Below, piece after piece: positions 1 to 8,528 of a stretch of DNA of 64,000 nucleotides. The translations under genes were made by a program, and so were the position numbers. The notes under the pieces were generated by a model. That model made no database searches. It worked only from the letters and a program-made list of their open reading frames with translations, and had not been told where the DNA came from. The number at the start of each line of letters is the position of its first letter. Positions within the stretch are counted from its first letter, which is position 1. Origin of the DNA: Limnobacter sp. SAORIC-580. Lineage in GTDB: Bacteria; Pseudomonadota; Gammaproteobacteria; Burkholderiales; Burkholderiaceae_B. The DNA is taken from NCBI RefSeq assembly GCF_013004065.1, contig NZ_CP053084.1, positions 2,542,001 to 2,606,000 on the forward strand, in the 5' to 3' direction.

Positions 1-876
1 TCGGAATACCAGTTTGCTGGTTTGCTGCGCGGCAGCCGCACCGAGCTTGTAGCCTGCAAAGGCAATGAACTACAGGTGCCGGCTGAAGCGGAAATGGTGC
101 TGGAAGGTCATATTTACCCCTATGAGCACCCAATTGCCGTGGCCGCCCGCAAAGGCAGAACCGACGGCGAAGTGCCCAAGATACGCGACGGTGTCACCGT
201 GCTTCGAGAACCCCCACCCGTGCCAGAATACCTAAAGGGTTGGGACTGCGCGCTGGAAGGCCCGTACGGCGACCACACCGGTTATTACAACGAGCAAGAC
301 TGGTTCCCCGTATTCACTGTGGACCGCATCACGCTGCGCAACGATGCCATTTACCACAGCACCTACACTGGCAAACCACCTGATGAGCCTGCCGTATTGG
401 GTGTGGCTTTGAACGAGGTGTTTGTACCGATACTGCAAAAGCAGTTCCCGGAAATTGTGGACTTTTACCTGCCTCCAGAAGGCTGCAGCTACCGCATGGC
501 AGTAATTTCCATGAAAAAAGCGTATGCCGGGCACGCCAAGCGAGTCATGATGGGCGCCTGGAGCTTTTTGCGCCAATTCATGTACACCAAGTTTATTGTG
601 GTCGTGGACGATGACGTGAACGCGCGCGACTGGAAGGAGGTTATTTGGGCGATCACCACCCGGATGGATCCAGTGCGGGACACCGTGTTGATACAAAACA
701 CCCCGATTGACTATCTCGACTTTGCAAGCCCGGTGAGTGGGCTGGGTGGCAAGATGGGACTGGACGCCACCAACAAGTGGCCCGGAGAAACCACGCGTGA
801 ATGGGGCCGGAGCATTCAGCCTGACCCCAAGCTGGATGAACGTGTGCGAGAACTTATGAGTCGCTTGGGTCTGTAG
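1..876 (+). CDS. ubiD: UbiD family decarboxylase, 3' part
   Basis: C-terminal 291 codons of 3-octaprenyl-4-hydroxybenzoate carboxy-lyase, which removes the ring carboxyl group during ubiquinone synthesis using prenylated FMN made by UbiX. The frame is open from base 1, so the start lies outside the window. The sequence shows the UbiD hallmarks LRGSRTELV near the left edge and [15 protein letters not shown] close to the C-terminus, which are strongly conserved in the family. Length fits the last 60 percent of a roughly 500-residue protein. Its last 23 bases overlap the end of the convergent minus-strand gene. A paralogous aromatic-acid decarboxylase cannot be excluded, but the match to bacterial ubiquinone UbiD is close. 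Confidence 0.95.
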   Translation, partial: SEYQFAGLLRGSRTELVACKGNELQVPAEAEMVLEGHIYPYEHPIAVAARKGRTDGEVPKIRDGVTVLREPPPVPEYLKGWDCALEGPYGDHTGYYNEQDWFPVFTVDRITLRNDAIYHSTYTGKPPDEPAVLGVALNEVFVPILQKQFPEIVDFYLPPEGCSYRMAVISMKKAYAGHAKRVMMGAWSFLRQFMYTKFIVVVDDDVNARDWKEVIWAITTRMDPVRDTVLIQNTPIDYLDFASPVSGLGGKMGLDATNKWPGETTREWGRSIQPDPKLDERVRELMSRLGL

Positions 877-1264
877 AAGGCTCAGTCGCCGAACGAGAAG
901 CCCAAGGGCTTCTCGTTTGAAACCAGAACATGCCTGCTGCAAGGGCTACAGCGCCCAAACCGGCGCGCAAAGCCACTTTGGAAATGGGCTGTCGAAAACG
1001 CAGCAGTGCCGTTGAGGCCAGCATGCCGAGCAGGGGATACTTTTTCAAGCCATCTTGCCAAAATTGGCCACCCAGACTGACCACAGGGCCCAAGGCGCGC
1101 ATGTTGCGCTGACCCAACCACCCGCCAAACTGCCTGAACACATTGACCCAGGCAAATTCCTTTTTCAAGGTATCCACCTGCCCGCCAAACTCCATGCGTT
1201 CCAGCTGGGCTTTCATCATCAACAATTCTTTGCGTGCTTCCAGGGCATCAAATTTTTTGCTCAT
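854..1264 (-). CDS. Small membrane-associated protein, YqjK-like position
   Basis: 136-residue protein of unknown function. Residues 1-45 are charged and helical (rich in K, E, R, L), and one hydrophobic stretch near residues 101-116 ([13 protein letters not shown]) could be a membrane anchor; the C-terminus is Ser/Thr/Pro-rich. It is the third gene of a minus-strand unit after a DUF883 protein and a YqjE-like protein, and its ATG overlaps the stop of the upstream gene by 4 bases (ATGA), indicating translational coupling. In Escherichia coli the equivalent third place is held by yqjK, so a YqjK-like role is inferred from position rather than from a clear sequence match. The stop overlaps the end of ubiD. 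Confidence 0.75.
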   Translation of the reverse strand: MSKKFDALEARKELLMMKAQLERMEFGGQVDTLKKEFAWVNVFRQFGGWLGQRNMRALGPVVSLGGQFWQDGLKKYPLLGMLASTALLRFRQPISKVALRAGLGAVALAAGMFWFQTRSPWASRSATEPSTDPSDS

Positions 1265-1665
1265 GACTGCTCCCGGGGCTCACCGCCCAAACTGTCAAGT
1301 ACCGCTTGCTTGTCGCGCCCCAGCTCCGCCAATGTTGCCTCAAACAAGGGGGGCTGCGAGGCCAGAGTGTCTTTTAACTGGACATAAAAATACACACCCA
1401 GAACCACATAGAAGGCTGCGCACCCGGCGATTGCGAGAAAGCGGTGTGTGTCCCACGCCAAGGCAATGACCAGGATGCAAACAAACAAAGACGCAAATGC
1501 AGCTGCCAATGCTGTAAGCAATGACCAAACCACCGTACGCACGGTAGTTTGACGAACCTGAGCCAACTCGACACCCGCCAACTCGAGGCGTGTTTGGGTC
1601 ATGCCCAGTAAACTGGCCACAACCCGTTTCAGTGCTGCCCTTGCATTTGGATTTAGCACAGCCAA
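1261..1665 (-). CDS. YqjE-like inner membrane protein (phage holin superfamily 6 / DUF1469)
   Basis: 134-residue integral membrane protein. An amphipathic N-terminus (residues 1-40, with a LLGMTQTRLELAGVELAQ stretch typical of the family) is followed by two hydrophobic hairpin helices around residues 45-70 (VWSLLTALAAAFASLFVCILVIAL) and 76-96 (FLAIAGCAAFYVVLGVYFYVQ). This matches the YqjE/holin_3_6 family found beside DUF883 genes in many proteobacteria; the family's function is poorly defined, with links to envelope stress and stationary phase. It lies 3 bases after the DUF883 gene and overlaps the next gene by 4 bases, so the three are almost certainly one operon. Confidence 0.85.
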   Translation of the reverse strand: MAVLNPNARAALKRVVASLLGMTQTRLELAGVELAQVRQTTVRTVVWSLLTALAAAFASLFVCILVIALAWDTHRFLAIAGCAAFYVVLGVYFYVQLKDTLASQPPLFEATLAELGRDKQAVLDSLGGEPREQS

Positions 1666-1668
1666 CCT

Positions 1669-1968
1669 TTAACGACGGTTAACAATCAAACCCAATACGA
1701 ACCCCACCGCTGCCGCAATACCCACTGCTTTCCACGGGTGATCATGCACATAGTCATCCGTGGCGCGCGCTGCGGCCTTGCCTTTCTCAAGTACAGCCGA
1801 TTGGGCGTCTTGCATCACCTCTTTTGCGCGACGCAAACTGACCAGCGCCTTTTCACGCAATTCGACTGCGCGCTCGCCTGAAGATGACGCTGCGGCTTTC
1901 AACAGATCTTCGGCATCGCTCAACACAATTTTCATGTCACTAAAGAGTTTGTCTTTGCTGTTGTCCAT
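1669..1968 (-). CDS. DUF883 family protein (YqjD/ElaB-like)
   Basis: 99-residue C-tail-anchored inner membrane protein. Residues 1-70 form a charged helical, probably coiled-coil domain. The C-terminus has the family signature YVHDHPWKAVGIAAAVGFVLGLIVNRR-like end, a single membrane helix with a glycine-rich face. E. coli YqjD and ElaB bind ribosomes at the membrane in stationary phase, which may apply here. The start was placed at the ATG giving MDNSKDKL because a GAGG Shine-Dalgarno lies 8-9 bases upstream; the frame stays open 30 codons further but without family similarity. First gene of a three-gene minus-strand operon with the YqjE-like gene. Confidence 0.88.
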   Translation of the reverse strand: MDNSKDKLFSDMKIVLSDAEDLLKAAASSSGERAVELREKALVSLRRAKEVMQDAQSAVLEKGKAAARATDDYVHDHPWKAVGIAAAVGFVLGLIVNRR

Positions 1969-2070
1969 ATATCGGCCTCGTGCTGGTGAATGAAAGTAAT
2001 GGATCAGTCTAACAAAGGAAAACCCAGATTGGGAAAGGCTTGCAGGCAAGCGCATCATTTTTGGCTTGAA

Positions 2071-3522
2071 TCATTCGGCTCTGTATAAAAACTCAAGCAA
2101 GCTTTCCATGGGCCCCCAACTGTCATAGGCCCGCGGGCTTTTCACCAAAACACCTACTGCCCACAACTGCCCTTCCCGGTCTCGCAGGTAACCCCCCAAA
2201 GAACGTACACCGTTAAGGCTTCCTGTTTTCAGGTAGGCGAATCCATCCAGATTGTTCACGCGTCGATGCAGTGTGCCGTCTGCACCGGCGCGCGGAAAAC
2301 TGGCCAGAAAATCAGGAAAATCGGATCGAGCCGCCATATTTCGCAAAAACTCGGCCAAGCCTTTGGCATCAATCCGTGTGTTTCGGGACAAACCCGAGCC
2401 ATTCTCAAAAAACCAGTCATTTGATGAAATGCCCTGCAACTTCAACCAATCCTTGAGCTGGGCATTGAAAGCCTCGGGCGTGCCTGCCACCGCCAATTCA
2501 AGGTGGCGAGCCATCACATTGCTGGACCATTTGTTGATCTGCTTAATCAGGTCGCTCAGTGGTTTCCCATAATGGGTGTACAAAGCAATGGTGTTGGCTG
2601 GTGTTACCCCTTTGATCACTTGACCACCATGTGGACCGGCAAACTTGCCACCCAACTGCAACCAGATTTCCTTCACCCACGATTCCCACAACCAATCCTG
2701 CGCGGGCACCCGAATGGGCAAGCGCGACTGACCGCAACGACGCGGGTAATTGCCCTTCACTGTCACCACCACATTGCGCCCGGCCTTTGAAAAATCCACT
2801 GACATGCCGTTCTTCCAGGCACCACAACCGCCACTGGTCAAATTGATTTCCGAGACAAATGCCCAATCTTTGGGAGCATCCTCAGGCACAACCACGACCG
2901 TGTTTTCATTGATTTTCAGGTCGATCGACATGGCACCAAAATTCAGCAACAAGGCATCGGGTTGCGCGTGGTAGGCCCGGTGAGGCGCGTCATCAAATGC
3001 ATCTTCCTCTGCAAGGCCAAGGCTGGGCATTTGCTCGGTGAATGCTGAGTCATCCAAAACAACCGGGCCGTTGATTACATCCACACCTTTGGTTCGAAGT
3101 TGTCGAAGCGAAGCCCACAGGTCAGCACTCAAAAATGCAGGATCTCCGCTGCCCTTGATGTACAAGGGACCGTTCAACACACCATCCACCGGCTCGGCGT
3201 CAGCATGAAAACCGGTTTTGAAACGATAAGTGGATTCCAGCTTTTGCAAAGCCAGCGCAGTGGTAAATACCTTGGCCACTGAAGCCGGGTTGACCAGTTG
3301 ACTGGAACCATGCGCGTAAGCTTGCGGCTTTCGGTGGACGAAAGGTGAAATGGGCAATGCGTATGCTGTGAAATCGTCTGATGCAATGCCTTTTTTGACA
3401 AAGGCCTGAGTCACGCTGGAAGGAAAAGCCCGAACCTGAGGATCAACTGCGTTAGACCATGCGGCTTGTGGCCAAGCCAAGCTGAAAAGGACGAGTACAC
3501 CACCTAGTTTACGAACTGACAC
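2071..3522 (-). CDS. dacB: D-alanyl-D-alanine carboxypeptidase/endopeptidase (PBP4, peptidase S13)
   Basis: 483-residue periplasmic penicillin-binding protein that trims pentapeptides and cleaves peptide cross-links in peptidoglycan. All three active-site motifs are present: SVAK (S-x-x-K, nucleophile serine near residue 81), SSN around residue 338, and KTG (YLKTGSLNGVRSLGGY) near residue 437. The N-terminus is a signal peptide ending near AAWSNA. I chose the GTG at 3522 because an AGGA box lies about 9 bases before it; a TTG at 3543 would add seven residues and has no clear ribosome site. The family's large insertion between the first two motifs is present. Lies head-to-tail with the lipoprotein gene upstream, 75 bases away. 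Confidence 0.95.
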   Translation of the reverse strand: MSVRKLGGVLVLFSLAWPQAAWSNAVDPQVRAFPSSVTQAFVKKGIASDDFTAYALPISPFVHRKPQAYAHGSSQLVNPASVAKVFTTALALQKLESTYRFKTGFHADAEPVDGVLNGPLYIKGSGDPAFLSADLWASLRQLRTKGVDVINGPVVLDDSAFTEQMPSLGLAEEDAFDDAPHRAYHAQPDALLLNFGAMSIDLKINENTVVVVPEDAPKDWAFVSEINLTSGGCGAWKNGMSVDFSKAGRNVVVTVKGNYPRRCGQSRLPIRVPAQDWLWESWVKEIWLQLGGKFAGPHGGQVIKGVTPANTIALYTHYGKPLSDLIKQINKWSSNVMARHLELAVAGTPEAFNAQLKDWLKLQGISSNDWFFENGSGLSRNTRIDAKGLAEFLRNMAARSDFPDFLASFPRAGADGTLHRRVNNLDGFAYLKTGSLNGVRSLGGYLRDREGQLWAVGVLVKSPRAYDSWGPMESLLEFLYRAE

Positions 3523-3597
3523 GCGTGAAATCCTGAAGTGCAATTGTGAACTTTCAGGATATCACTCGTGCCACCTTGTGGCAGGCAGCCACTGTCC

Positions 3598-4188
3598 TCA
3601 GGTGTGTTTCTTCGGGTCCTTTTTACGCTCCCATGGCCTCGACGGCGAATCTGCCGCAGGCGCCTCTTGGGTGGGAGCCTCTTCCGCACTTACCGCAGGG
3701 GCAGCCACGGTGGCATCGGCATTGCCAACAGGGGCGGGCGGAGCCACAGCAGAGTCTGTTGCAGCCGGATCTTCAACACCTTTGGGCAACCAGCGTTGCC
3801 GCCCCTGCGCCAGCGGCACTGCCTCTTCAGGCCTACCCACCGGCGCAGAACCAGGATCAGCCGGTGTGGCCTGCAGATCAGGCGAACCAAGTGAAGTCTT
3901 TTCCTGCTTGAAAGCCGAATTCCGAATCTCGGGTTTCACGACCTCGATTTCGTTGGCCAACATGTAGTCGTTCATATCGCGCCACCCCTCAAACACACCG
4001 GATTGGTGTGTATTTGGGTTCAAGGTAAAACAATCTTCCAGTGCGCGGCCAGAATGCCTGCACGCCGCACCCACCGCCTTGCTGTCTTCCATCGACAATT
4101 TGCCTGTCAGGCCCGGGATCTGCGACAGATCGCATGAACTCAGCATGGTTGCAGCACCTGCCACCATCAATATCTTCAGTTTTCTCAT
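3598..4188 (-). CDS. Predicted lipoprotein with Pro/Ala-rich tail
   Basis: 196-residue protein of unknown function. The N-terminus MRKLKILMVAGAATMLSSC is a lipoprotein signal with lipobox LSSC, so Cys19 should be lipidated; Asp at +2 would favour inner-membrane retention by the E. coli rule. Residues 30-90 form a compact domain with two cysteines (ACRHSG and EDCFTLN) followed by GWRDMNDYM, which looks like the conserved part. Residues 110-190 are low-complexity Ala/Pro/Glu, probably a flexible spacer. Longer upstream reading of the frame (to 4899) lies antisense to the helicase and was discarded. A 6-bp inverted repeat (TGCCAC ctt GTGGCA, 3569-3583) follows the gene but lacks a T-run. Confidence 0.85.
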   Translation of the reverse strand: MRKLKILMVAGAATMLSSCDLSQIPGLTGKLSMEDSKAVGAACRHSGRALEDCFTLNPNTHQSGVFEGWRDMNDYMLANEIEVVKPEIRNSAFKQEKTSLGSPDLQATPADPGSAPVGRPEEAVPLAQGRQRWLPKGVEDPAATDSAVAPPAPVGNADATVAAPAVSAEEAPTQEAPAADSPSRPWERKKDPKKHT

Positions 4189-4549
4189 AATCCAGTCCTG
4201 ATTGACTACCTCTACAGGTGATAACGTCCGGATCCCGGAAAAATTGATAGACATTTGCGGGGATGTTGGTGTTTTTCTTCTAATTGTGGTTTTACCCACA
4301 ATATTTTCTTGTGCATTGCACCCAAACCCAGTAGACTTCGCTCCAGATTGCAAATCAACGGGTCGTTTTACGATTCTCACCATTGGACCGCGTTGGGTTG
4401 CCTTTGTTGGCACAAGCTTTAGAAGCTGTGCTTTGCCCATCGCCGCCAGTTCTCTTGCGACCATCCGGAACAACCTAGTTCCAAGCCGCGTCGTCTTATT
4501 TCTGTTCGTCGATGAATTTTTGAGTCCACATCGAATTGGAACTTTTATC
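4189..4549. other. 361-bp divergent intergenic region; probable long helicase leader
   Basis: Separates the lipoprotein gene (minus) from the DEAD-box helicase gene (plus). It contains a perfect 7-bp inverted repeat, ATTGTGG ttttac CCACAAT at 4283-4302, followed by AT-rich sequence. The plus frame upstream of the helicase start is open back to 4202, but the translated peptide looks like no helicase N-terminus and lies outside the conserved domain. Long structured 5' leaders are known for cold-induced RNA helicase mRNAs; that this is one is an inference. No tRNA or known riboswitch is recognisable. Confidence 0.5.
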
Positions 4550-6451
4550 ATGTCTATGTCATTTGATGACATGGGTCTTGCCGCGCCTTTGCTGCAAGCC
4601 CTGAATGCTTTGAACATTACTGCCCCTACCCCCGTACAAGCTGAAGTGGTACCACTCGGCAAAGAAGGCGGAGACCTGATGGTTTCCAGCCAAACCGGTA
4701 GCGGCAAAACTTTCGGTTTCCTGTTGCCCGTTATGCATCGCATGATGACCGGCGAACAAAGCCCCATGGAAATGCTGGCTGGCCCAGAATGCCTGGTGCT
4801 GTGCCCCACCCGTGAATTGGCCCAACAGGTTAGCCAAGACGCCATCAACCTGGTGAAATTCACCAAGGGTGTTCGTGTCGCAACCGTTGTTGGCGGCATG
4901 CCCTACGGCAAACAAATGGCCAGCCTGCGTGGTGCCCGCATTGTTGTGGGCACACCCGGCCGCTTGCTCGATTTGGCCCAGCAAGGCAAATTGAACCTGA
5001 GCACCGTGACCACCCTGATCGTTGACGAGGCCGACCGCATGCTCGACCTGGGCTTCTCCGAAGACCTGGAAGCCATCGACCAGCTGTGCGGCAACCGCAT
5101 TCAAACACTGATGTTCTCCGCCACCTTTGCCAAGCGCATTATCGGTTTGGCTGAAAACATCATGAACAACCCCAAGCGCATTGAAATGGCGGCTCAGAAT
5201 GAAGCCAACACTGACATCGCTCAAAAACTGATGTGGGCCGACAACCGTGGCCACAAGCGCAAGCTGCTGAACCACTGGCTGGAGCACCCAGACATGGTCC
5301 AAGCTGTTGTATTTACAAGCACACAAATTGATGCTGAAAACCTGGCCCGCGATTTGGCTGACGAAGGCGTTCGAGCCTGCGCCCTGCACGGTGGCATGCC
5401 ACAAGTAGTGCGTAACCGCCGTTTGGCCAGCGTTCGCAAAGGCGACATCAAGGTATTGGTTGCAACCGATGTTGCTGCCCGTGGCCTGGATGTGCCTGCA
5501 ATTTCTCACGTGATCAACTACGGCATGCCCATGAAGTCGGAAGACTACGTGCACCGCATTGGCCGTACCGGCCGTGCTGGCCGCAGTGGTGTTGCGGTTA
5601 CCTTGGCTGAAGCCTGCGACATCATCAGCGTTCGTGGCATTGAGCGTTTCATCAATTCACGCATTCCCGAAGAACAAGTGGAAGGCCTGGAGCCACGTGG
5701 CAACTTCACACAAGCACCCCGTGGTGGCGGCAAGCCTGGCGGTGGCCGTGGTCGCTCCGGTGGCGGCGGTTACGCTGGCAACGGCGGTGGCCGTTCCGAA
5801 GGCCGCAGCTTTGGCGGTGGCGAACGCAAATCGTATGGTGACAAGCCATCATTTGGTGACCGCAAGCCCTTTGAAGCCCGTGAAGAGCGCAGCTTCGGCG
5901 AACGCAAATCGTATGGCGACAAGCCAGCTTTCGGCGAACGTAAATCGTATGGTGACAGGCCAGCATTTGGCGAGCGTAAATCGTTCGGCGACAAGCCAGC
6001 ATTTGGTGAGCGCAAGTCGTTCGGCGACCGCAAGCCTTACGAAGCCCGTGAAGAACGCAGTTTTGGCGACCGCAAGCCGTTTGTTCAAGGTGAAGAGCGC
6101 AGCTTCGGCGATCGCAAGCCTTTTGGTGAACGCAAATCGTTTGGTGACAAGCCTTCATTCGGCGATCGCAAACCCTTTGGTGAACGCAAGTCGTTTGGCG
6201 ACAAGCCTTCCTTTGGAGACCGCAAGCCTTCGGGCTTTTCAGGCAACTCCGATGCGCCTAAAAAGTGGAACCGTGACGCAGAGCGCCCAAGCTTCCCACG
6301 CTCTGAAGAGCGTGCTCGCCCAGCCTTCCGCGCCGAAGGTACAGCTGCTCCCTCAGGCCCCAAGCGCGAACATGCTTCTGGTGCCCGCAAGGAAAACGCG
6401 GCACGCAATATGGGTGACCGTGGTGGTTTCAGCCGCCGCCGCGCTGGCTAA
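4550..6451 (+). CDS. DEAD-box ATP-dependent RNA helicase, RhlE-like, with repeat-rich tail
   Basis: 633-residue RNA helicase that unwinds structured RNA in ribosome assembly or mRNA decay. Core motifs in order: Q-motif region (TAPTPVQAEVVPL), motif I SQTGSGKT near residue 49, PTRELAQQ, TPGRLLDL, motif II DEAD near residue 162, SAT in MFSATF, and motif VI HRIGRTGRAGRSG near residue 340. From about residue 380 the tail is Gly/Arg/Ser-rich and then built of repeats such as GERKSFGDKP, a basic low-complexity RNA-binding tail. The start ATG at 4550 begins at the conserved N-terminus MSMSFDDMGL; a second ATG 6 bases on is possible. Upstream open frame is treated as leader. Followed by an intrinsic terminator. 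RhlE is the closest subfamily by the short N-terminus, but DeaD/CsdA or RhlB cannot be excluded. Confidence 0.93.
   Translation: MSMSFDDMGLAAPLLQALNALNITAPTPVQAEVVPLGKEGGDLMVSSQTGSGKTFGFLLPVMHRMMTGEQSPMEMLAGPECLVLCPTRELAQQVSQDAINLVKFTKGVRVATVVGGMPYGKQMASLRGARIVVGTPGRLLDLAQQGKLNLSTVTTLIVDEADRMLDLGFSEDLEAIDQLCGNRIQTLMFSATFAKRIIGLAENIMNNPKRIEMAAQNEANTDIAQKLMWADNRGHKRKLLNHWLEHPDMVQAVVFTSTQIDAENLARDLADEGVRACALHGGMPQVVRNRRLASVRKGDIKVLVATDVAARGLDVPAISHVINYGMPMKSEDYVHRIGRTGRAGRSGVAVTLAEACDIISVRGIERFINSRIPEEQVEGLEPRGNFTQAPRGGGKPGGGRGRSGGGGYAGNGGGRSEGRSFGGGERKSYGDKPSFGDRKPFEAREERSFGERKSYGDKPAFGERKSYGDRPAFGERKSFGDKPAFGERKSFGDRKPYEAREERSFGDRKPFVQGEERSFGDRKPFGERKSFGDKPSFGDRKPFGERKSFGDKPSFGDRKPSGFSGNSDAPKKWNRDAERPSFPRSEERARPAFRAEGTAAPSGPKREHASGARKENAARNMGDRGGFSRRRAG
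5811..6237 (+). repeat. Imperfect intragenic repeats encoding GERKS(F/Y)GDKP-type units
   Basis: Within the helicase tail, about 140 codons are made of imperfect copies of short units: SFGERKSYGDKP, AFGERKSFGDKP, SFGDRKPF and EAREERSFGDRKPF. The nucleotide copies are similar too, so the array could change length by slippage or recombination. The product is intrinsically disordered, strongly basic with regular aromatic (F/Y) residues, a composition common in RNA-binding and phase-separating tails. The repeats also open long spurious frames on both strands. Confidence 0.9.
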
Positions 6452-6490
6452 AAAAGCAGCGTAAAAGCAGCACGGGGGAAACCCCGAGAA

Positions 6491-6527
6491 AAACCCTCAG
6501 CCGAAAGCCTGAGGGTTTTTTGTTTTT
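6491..6527 (+). terminator. Rho-independent terminator after the helicase gene
   Basis: 10-bp perfect stem AAACCCTCAG / CTGAGGGTTT with an 8-base loop, followed by a T-rich run (TTTTTTGTTTTT). It lies about 40 bases after the helicase stop and ends the transcript before the CLC gene. Confidence 0.93.
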
Positions 6528-6576
6528 ATGCGACAATTTAAGGCTTGTTGACCAACCAAGCAGGAAACCTCCCACC

Positions 6577-7965
6577 GTGCGGCCAAATTCCAAAAGCAAG
6601 TGGCTGGCGCAAAGCGCTCGACTTTCACGTTTTATGGCAGACCGAGGCATGATTGTCTCCGTCATCTACGCCTTTTCCCTGCTGGTGGGCTTTCTTGCGG
6701 TAGGTTTCGCATGGATGTCTGACTTTGCAGGCGAGTGGAACAAAGAACTGTTTGCCGAGCACATGTGGGTCGCGCTGCTCTTGCCTCCCGTTGTGTTTCC
6801 AATTGCTCTGTGGCTGGTCAACACCATTTTCTGGGGCGCTGGCGGCAGTGGCATTCCACAGGCCATCAAGGTCACCAAACACCCCAAACCACGTTTGATG
6901 GAGAGGCTTCTGGGCCCACGTGCATTTCTGGGCAAACTGTTGATTACCCCATTCGTGATTGCAGCGGGTGCAGCCGCTGGGCGCGAGGGCCCTACGGTTC
7001 AAATTGGCGCAGCACTGATGGCCTATGCGGGTCGTTTTCCCAACATCGCCAAGTTATTTGATACGCGCTCCTTGATCATTGCAGGCGGTGCGGCCGGGGT
7101 TGCTGCAGCCTTCAACACCCCCCTGGGCGGCTTGATGTTTGCTTTTGAGGAATTGGGGCGTCGCAAAACAATGCGGCATACATCTGCCCTGCTGATGGCG
7201 ATTGTGCTGGCCGGCTTGGTCGCGCTGATTCTTCAAGGTAACTACTCGTATTTTGGCTATTCCAACGCCACCATTGATTGGGGGCAGGAATGGCTGATTA
7301 TCTTTACTCTGGCAATTCTCACGGGAATAGTGGGCGGTCTTTACGGGCGAAGCATGTTGATTCTGGTGTCAAGCACCAGCTTTCTGGGTGGTTTGCGCAG
7401 TCGTTTTCCTTACCGGTTTGCAGCAGGGTGTGGGGTCGTGCTGTCCTTGATGGCTCTGGTGTTTGGTGCCGAGGTATTCGGCGCGGGGTACGAAGAAACA
7501 AAAGCTGCACTTCAGGACAGTGAAGAACTTTCACCCATGTTCTGGCTCACGAAAATGGTGGCAACCGTGGTGTCGTTTGCCAGCGGCATACCGGGCGGCG
7601 TATTTTCACCCACCTTGTCCATTGGCGCTGGTTTTGGTCACTTTTTTGCCGGGCTAACCAACAGCGAGACTGCCCCACTGATGCTGCTGGCCATGGTCGG
7701 TGTTTTGTCCGCAGTCACGCACTGCCCGATTACCGCTTTTGTGATTGTGCTGGAAATGGTCGACAACCATGATTTGGTCATGCCGCTGATTTTCGTATCG
7801 GCCATCTCCACGCAGGTTAGCAAACGCATTTTGCCTGCGTCCATTTATCACCTGCTTGCCAATCAAATCAAAGTGAGCTTTGCTCAGACAGAACCAACGC
7901 CAGCACCCGAGTCTGCGTCGGAAGCAAAGCCTGCTGAAACCTCTGGCCTTGACGACAAGAAATGA
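6577..7965 (+). CDS. CLC-family chloride channel / H+-Cl- antiporter
   Basis: 462-residue polytopic membrane protein exchanging chloride for protons. The three selectivity signatures are visible: GSGIP near residue 90, GREGP near residue 135 (carrying the gating glutamate) and GIPGGVFSPTLSIGA near residue 336. The motif AAFNTPLGGLMFAFEE keeps the inner glutamate that in E. coli ClcA carries protons, which favours an antiporter over a channel. No C-terminal CBS domains. The start is uncertain: an ATG at 6520 lies inside the terminator T-run, so I prefer the GTG at 6577 with an AGGAAA box about 10 bases before it; the ATG at 6634 is the other option. The stop overlaps the next gene by 4 bases. 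Confidence 0.92.
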   Translation: MRPNSKSKWLAQSARLSRFMADRGMIVSVIYAFSLLVGFLAVGFAWMSDFAGEWNKELFAEHMWVALLLPPVVFPIALWLVNTIFWGAGGSGIPQAIKVTKHPKPRLMERLLGPRAFLGKLLITPFVIAAGAAAGREGPTVQIGAALMAYAGRFPNIAKLFDTRSLIIAGGAAGVAAAFNTPLGGLMFAFEELGRRKTMRHTSALLMAIVLAGLVALILQGNYSYFGYSNATIDWGQEWLIIFTLAILTGIVGGLYGRSMLILVSSTSFLGGLRSRFPYRFAAGCGVVLSLMALVFGAEVFGAGYEETKAALQDSEELSPMFWLTKMVATVVSFASGIPGGVFSPTLSIGAGFGHFFAGLTNSETAPLMLLAMVGVLSAVTHCPITAFVIVLEMVDNHDLVMPLIFVSAISTQVSKRILPASIYHLLANQIKVSFAQTEPTPAPESASEAKPAETSGLDDKK

Positions 7966-8528
7966 GCAAACGCTCAACCACCAAGTGCGGCGCGGGAAAA
8001 ATTGTTGGATTGTCGGCGCTTGCCGTGCTGTGTTCGATCAAACCAGCAAATGCAATTGACAGCGTGGTTCAAAGGTTAAGTAACCCGGAAATGCACTGTG
8101 GCTACCAACCCACGTTCGACTTGTTTAACGGTGTGGTCAACGCACTTTCAGAGTCTCAAGGTACCGCAGCTGCGCTGACTCTTCGCAGAGAAGACCGGCG
8201 ACTTGAATTGCTGATCCATTTCAAGCCGGGACAAACTGAAATTCCGCCGAACTGTCTACCCAAGCTCGAAGCCTTGAATAACGCCACCAAGGCAGGAAGA
8301 TCTGGCCCGATCCTGATTCGATCCAGTACACAAACCGGGGGCAGTGCTGAACTTGATCTTGCTGTGGCCAGCCAAAGGCTGGATGCAGTTCAACACTATT
8401 TCAGGGACAACCGCCTGGCCCGCAAAGCTTTTGTGCTGGAGCTGCACCCAGACACGTCGAGCCCGCTGTTTGGTGATGCAGTTCGCCTACCCAATATGGT
8501 GGAAATTTATTCCAGCCCCGCCAACTGA
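7962..8528 (+). CDS. Secreted protein with weak OmpA-like domain
   Basis: 188-residue protein of uncertain function. A signal peptide (LSALAVLCSIKPANA) ends near residue 31. Residues 75-185 read ELLIHFKPGQTEIPPNCLPKLEAL and later ASQRLDAVQHYF, an order resembling OmpA-family peptidoglycan-binding domains (beta strand, F-x-x-G, helix, then S-x-x-R-A-x-x-V), though the usual NxxLSxxRA signature is degraded. Its ATG overlaps the stop of the CLC gene (ATGA), so the two are translationally coupled. Its 3' end overlaps the convergent response-regulator gene by 22 bases. Assigning it as OmpA-like is tentative. Confidence 0.75.
   Translation: MSKRSTTKCGAGKIVGLSALAVLCSIKPANAIDSVVQRLSNPEMHCGYQPTFDLFNGVVNALSESQGTAAALTLRREDRRLELLIHFKPGQTEIPPNCLPKLEALNNATKAGRSGPILIRSSTQTGGSAELDLAVASQRLDAVQHYFRDNRLARKAFVLELHPDTSSPLFGDAVRLPNMVEIYSSPAN

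Noticed and set aside
232..942. Minus-strand frame of 236 codons opposite ubiD
   Set aside because: Antisense shadow; the UbiD reading is conserved and has the family motifs.
4202..4549. N-terminal extension of the DEAD-box helicase
   Set aside because: The open frame encodes a hydrophobic, cysteine-bearing peptide unlike helicase N-termini, whereas MSMSFDDMGL at 4550 is the normal beginning.
5559..6464. Alternative long frames on both strands in the helicase tail
   Set aside because: They result from the repeat and from strong codon bias; they lack domain features and overlap a well-defined gene.
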